Source: Erpobdella octoculata
Taxonomy: Eukaryota; Annelida; Clitellata; Hirudinida; Erpobdellidae
Direction of reading: 5' to 3'
DNA: 64,000 bases
Assembly: GCA_963978895.1 (NCBI GenBank)
Contig: OZ022242.1
Location: forward strand, 38,320,179 to 38,384,178
Of this stretch, positions 60,200 through 64,000 are shown piece after piece (position 1 is the stretch's first letter; the number at the start of each line of letters is the position of its first letter). A model generated the notes under the pieces. That model saw only the letters and a program-made list of their open reading frames with translations. It made no database searches and was not told the DNA's origin. The translations under genes and the position numbers were made by a program.

Positions 60200-62364
60200 T
60201 CACTTGGCATCGCCTTCGAGTATGAAATACTTGTTTTCGTCAGTTGAATTGAAATCATCGTACTTTATTGTCGACTGAGTGACCATTCCATTGCCTTGAG
60301 TGTCCGTGCAAGAATATTGTTCCGCTTGGCTGCTGTCCACCACTGTTTGACGATTAAGGTTGTTATTTCCAGAGTTTGGATAATACAACGGCTGTTTGCT
60401 GTAGACGTTGGTTGCTCTAGTTCTATACGAGAACCTTTTTAGAAGTAACTTAAATTGTAGGTACTGCAAAACTATGTAATAATTAAAAAAAACTTTAAAA
60501 TTAAAAATCATTATTTAATGGAATACATTTGAACATTCTAAACAGTTAAGGTTTTATATAATATTCAAGACAATTTAATAATCACAGATTTTTTTTTGCT
60601 CAAAAACAGTCAAGATACTTTTTGATGCAGATAGCTCCGACACAGACAATGGTCAGACATATTAAGAGTCCAAGAGCGCAAATGGATACGAATAAAATCA
60701 CTGAAATATAAAATAATTTAGTAAAAAATAATAATAGACAATTTATAAACAAAAAAAAGTTGGTGCCTAATTAATTTTTATTTACTTTGCTGTTCTTCAG
60801 TCACTGTGGTTGAACCACTTTCTTTTTCTTCGGCGGTTTGTCTGCCATTTATTTCTGCTTTTGATATAAAAAAACAAATTTTTTAAACAAAAAAACTATA
60901 CTGAAAAACTTAATGCACAAGAGATTATACCTAAATTACTAGCTGTTGAACAATTTCCAACCACACCACTCCATCTTCTATTTTCGCATCTAAGATACCA
61001 CGTTTGCTTAGAAGTATAACATCCTATTACGATATCATCGTTGTTTCTCTTCAACCATGTATCCTCAGGTGGTATTAAATCCAAGCATCCAGTGGCTAGA
61101 AAAAAAAACAAGGTTTTATGGAAAATATACATCATCGCTAACAATTTCAATGTTTCTCTCACATTCAATTTTCAACACAACCATGTTTAGCGATCGATCG
61201 GCTTCCAAATCAGCCACTTTATTTTTGATGAAATTCAACTCAACCACGCTTCCAACCGAAACATAAACGCTTTCGGAGTTGCGTTCATCGGGTAAGATGA
61301 GGTTTTCCCTCCTGGGTATTATTCTACCTGCGCTGCACAACGTTTTACTGTTGTTTATACCATACGAATATTCAGTCAAGTAGCCAAACTCGTGTCCACA
61401 GCCAGTTTTGAAATTCCGACGTTCCTTGTCGTCAAGGTTTTCTAAATGTATTTGTATCTTTTGTCCTCTCGGAGCTTCAATTATCCACGAATTTGGATTA
61501 AAGCCGCAGCCTGAAAAAGTGAGAAACTGAGAAACTGCTAGGTATTTGGGACTTTCTGTAGCTTGGATCAGACAATTGTCTTTTTGCTCTATGACTGAAA
61601 TATTGAATTGCTTAAAAATATTCTAAATATCACAGCATAATTCACTATAAAAAAACTATTCTAATAGTATTAATGAATACCACTGATGCATTTGTATTCC
61701 GCACGAAGATAGGACCTTAATCCGGGAAAACAGGGTTTAGTCTTGTCCATGTCCGCATCCGGCAGTAGCACACTGCATCTTTGCTTCAGAGAACATTTTT
61801 TGTGTAAAATATCCAGAACATTACTCGAACAACCAAAGTACTTAGGATTTTGATCGTGATTGTCTGCCACCTCTTCTTGGCTGATGCATTTACCAACTTC
61901 CATTCTTCCATAAGTTGCTCGTGTCATTAAAACGACGCCTTTTCCATCGGAGCATTCCGGCTCGAACACCTCTCCGTTACAAGTTTCTTTAACTACAACA
62001 AATGATTAATAGGTTGATTTTAAAAGTTAACCCTCTACTGCATTGCGATGCCATTTGGCATCATTATTTTTAGCCTTATAATGAACTAAACACTGCCAAA
62101 TGACATCACTATGCATCTTTCTGTGATAGTTTATAATAGAAAACAATTAAAACTATATATTTTTCTTTGAATTTGCAACCTAATAGCTATAGAAAAAATA
62201 TATTCTTAGTTTTAACTAGTAGAGAGTTAAGCTTTTGTTTTATAGAAGATTATTTGCTTACCAAAAAAGTTATTTATTCCTTCGTTAACATCATATTTCA
62301 AACAAATTGTCGTTCTGGTCGAAAGACTCAATGTTATCATAAAGAAGTAAGTTCTTATACACAT
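60200..62364 (-). CDS. SUEL-CUB-sushi-like type I receptor, class D (gene 27)
   Basis: Exons 62364-62262, 61992-61681, 61594-61163, 61095-60931, 60857-60786, 60700-60619, 60434-60200; 466 aa, the longest complete member. Signal peptide 1-34, with the start taken at 62364; an in-frame ATG at 62430 would lie at the expected transcription start and is less likely. SUEL 35-138 (ATYGRMEVGKC); CUB-like 139-282 (CGFNPNSWIIEAPRGQKI), the second longest in the window; sushi-like 283-337; stalk 338-361; helix 362-388; tail 389-466 with PLYYPN and NKYFILEGD. The CUB exon donor is GAAT|GTGAGA. Confidence 0.9.
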
Positions 62365-62497
62365 AGCGACAATACGATCAAACTCTAAAACATGAATATA
62401 TGAGACACTGTATTTCTTTGCATCTAACATTAAGAATTTGCCCGTTTTATACCTTTCTGAATAAAGCTCATGTAGATAATTAGATGCAGATTGCTGA

Positions 62498-62509
62498 GGG
62501 GTCGTATCA
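62498..62509 (-). promoter_or_regulatory. Family promoter element of gene 27
   Basis: GGGGTCGTATCA, exact; TATAAAA on the - strand at 62445-62451; start codon at 62364. Confidence 0.82.
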
Positions 62510-62690
62510 AAGCGTAATAAATTTAAGTTAATTTTTCACTTAAGTTTTCTAGTTTAGTAATATTAATTATAAATAAACGTCGATTTTTAAAAATGTATTG
62601 ATAGTACGCTGAAAATAATTTTAAATTATTTTTAATACTAAAGACATAAACAAATAGAAATTTGAGTACAATAATTTTCAAATAAAGTTG

Positions 62691-64000
62691 TTATTGTTCA
62701 GCGACTTCTGAATCTTCAAGAACAAAATATTTGCTTTCTTCGGATTTTCCGAGTGATTCAGCAGCATAGTTATCTCCTGTCAAAGCATCTGGGTAATTAT
62801 AGATTGGCTTAAGTTGGTTTGTCGTCAAAGTCTGACCATTCGTCAAGTACTGCCCGTTCGGTTGATACATCGGTTGCTTGCAGTAAATACCCGCAGTACT
62901 AGTTTTCCAGGTGAATCTGTAAAAATTGAAATAATAATTAAATTAATTTATTGATAAATAAATTATTTGAACTTTAAACTAACTACAAACTTTTTAATGC
63001 ATATTGCGCCTATGCAAATGATGGTCAAGCAGATGACCAATCCAAGAGCACAGATGGCCACAAATAGAATAACTGAATTAATAATTATAAAAAAACTGTT
63101 AATTAATTATTTAATAAAATTATTAATTTATTGTTTTAGTTCTTATGAAAAAAGTTAACTTTGTTGTTCCTCTGTTACATCTGATTTTATCTGGTTGTCG
63201 TTGTCTGGCGTATCTGAGTTTGCGTCATGTGCTAAACAAAACGTTAGTTAAGTAGAACACATACTAACAGAGTGTTGAAATATTATTTTCAATTTATTAA
63301 ATGTTGAAAATTAACTAATTGGAATGTATTACCAGAATCCTTTCCTATAGAACAGTTACCAATGACCCCGTTCCATTTGCCAGCTTCGCATCTAAGGTAC
63401 CACGTCTGCTTGGAAGAGTAACATCCTATTACAATATCATCGTTGTTTCTTTTCAACCACGTATCTTCAGGCGGTATTACATCACTACATCCATCAGCTG
63501 ATAATTATAATTTGTTAAATTATATTGTCTTATGCTTGAATAAATTGGAATTAAAATGTTAAGCTTGAAATTTTACCTTTAATGCTAAGCAGCATCATCT
63601 TTCCATTCTTTTCAGCATTTTGGTTTCCTCTAGTTAAACCCATAAAAATCACCTCAATGACATTTCCAGATGAAATATAGCTATTCGAATCAACATATCT
63701 TCCTGATATGCCATTATCTTGACCAAACGTAATCTTGCCATTACTACATATTGTCGCATTTTTGCTTATTCTCGCTGATCGATCAATGACATAGCCAAGT
63801 TCAAACTGACAATCCACATTCGATGAATGGTCTTCCGAACTATTTAATTTTTCGAGAATTAATTTTATTTTCTGACCTCTTGGAGCTTCGATAATCCACG
63901 GCTTATGTTTAGTGCCACACTTAGATGATTCGACGCGATCAGAGAAAGAAAGATATTTGGATATTTCGGTTGCAAAAACTCTACAGTCATTCTCTTGGTC
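62691..64000 (-). CDS. SUEL-CUB-sushi-like type I receptor, class D (gene 28), 5' part beyond the window
   Basis: Visible exons in transcript order are 64000-63577 (part of the CUB exon), 63497-63333, 63231-63160, 63072-62991, 62916-62691. The CUB-like domain (CGTKHKPWIIEAPRGQKI), sushi-like domain (CSDVIPPEDTWLKRNND), stalk ending EEQQ, helix (CALGLVICLTIICIGAIC) and tail with PIYNYP and SKYFVLEDS are all in frame. The signal peptide and SUEL exons lie to the right of the window end, so the array continues beyond it. Confidence 0.92.

Noticed and set aside
62365..62430. Upstream in-frame ATG at 62430 as the start of gene 27
   Set aside because: It lies only about 15-20 bp past the TATA box, at or before the expected transcription start. 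The ATG at 62364 gives a normal signal peptide.
1..64000. Bacterial operon, phage or viral origin for the repeated genes
   Set aside because: Multi-exon genes with signal exons, GT-AG introns, TATA promoters and animal domains rule this out.

Overview
The window is nuclear DNA from a multicellular invertebrate animal. It is AT-rich and has short GT-AG introns (mostly 60-150 bp) in a strictly repeated gene architecture. It also carries an internally deleted piggyBac transposon, a tRNA-derived SINE with an (ATT)n tail, long microsatellites and a short (TTAGGG)n tract. A Reeler-type defence-protein gene and SUEL-type lectin domains fit a metazoan. The phylum cannot be settled from the sequence alone.

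The window is almost entirely one tandem array of a single multigene family: 27 paralogues, of which one is cut by the window end and one is broken by a transposon. Every member has seven exons: signal peptide; SUEL (galactose/rhamnose-binding lectin) domain; CUB-like domain; a short four-cysteine sushi-like domain ending in a Gly-Asn-Cys-Ser motif; a stalk of 20-27 residues; one Gly/Cys-rich transmembrane helix; and a cytoplasmic tail of about 65-87 residues ending in a conserved Tyr-Phe/Gln-Val/Ile-Leu motif. The first five introns are phase 1 and the last is phase 2 throughout. The predicted products are type I membrane proteins of about 424-466 residues that look like surface lectin receptors with a signalling or sorting tail.

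Layout: 1-16.1 kb holds six family genes on the + strand (A-B-A-B-A order, then an E-class gene) and one unrelated Reeler-domain gene at 12.5-13.7 kb. A roughly 450-bp (TGTA)n microsatellite at 16.1-16.6 kb marks the switch to the - strand. From 16.7 to 64 kb there are 21 family genes on the - strand: class E (two), C, A, B, B, A, B, B, C, A, A, then three copies of a two-gene C1-C2 unit (43.8-57.4 kb), then three class D genes. Classes are defined by the tail and the sushi-like exon.

All 25 family genes whose upstream region is visible have a 12-14 bp element upstream of the start codon, always in the same orientation (consensus in gene orientation TTTGAKACGACCCC). A TATA-like box usually follows about 35-50 bp downstream. 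The Reeler gene lacks the element. The shared promoter element, conserved transmembrane and tail modules, diverging ectodomains and signs of local sequence homogenisation together suggest a co-regulated, rapidly evolving receptor cluster. A role in immunity or self/non-self recognition is an inference, not something the sequence proves.
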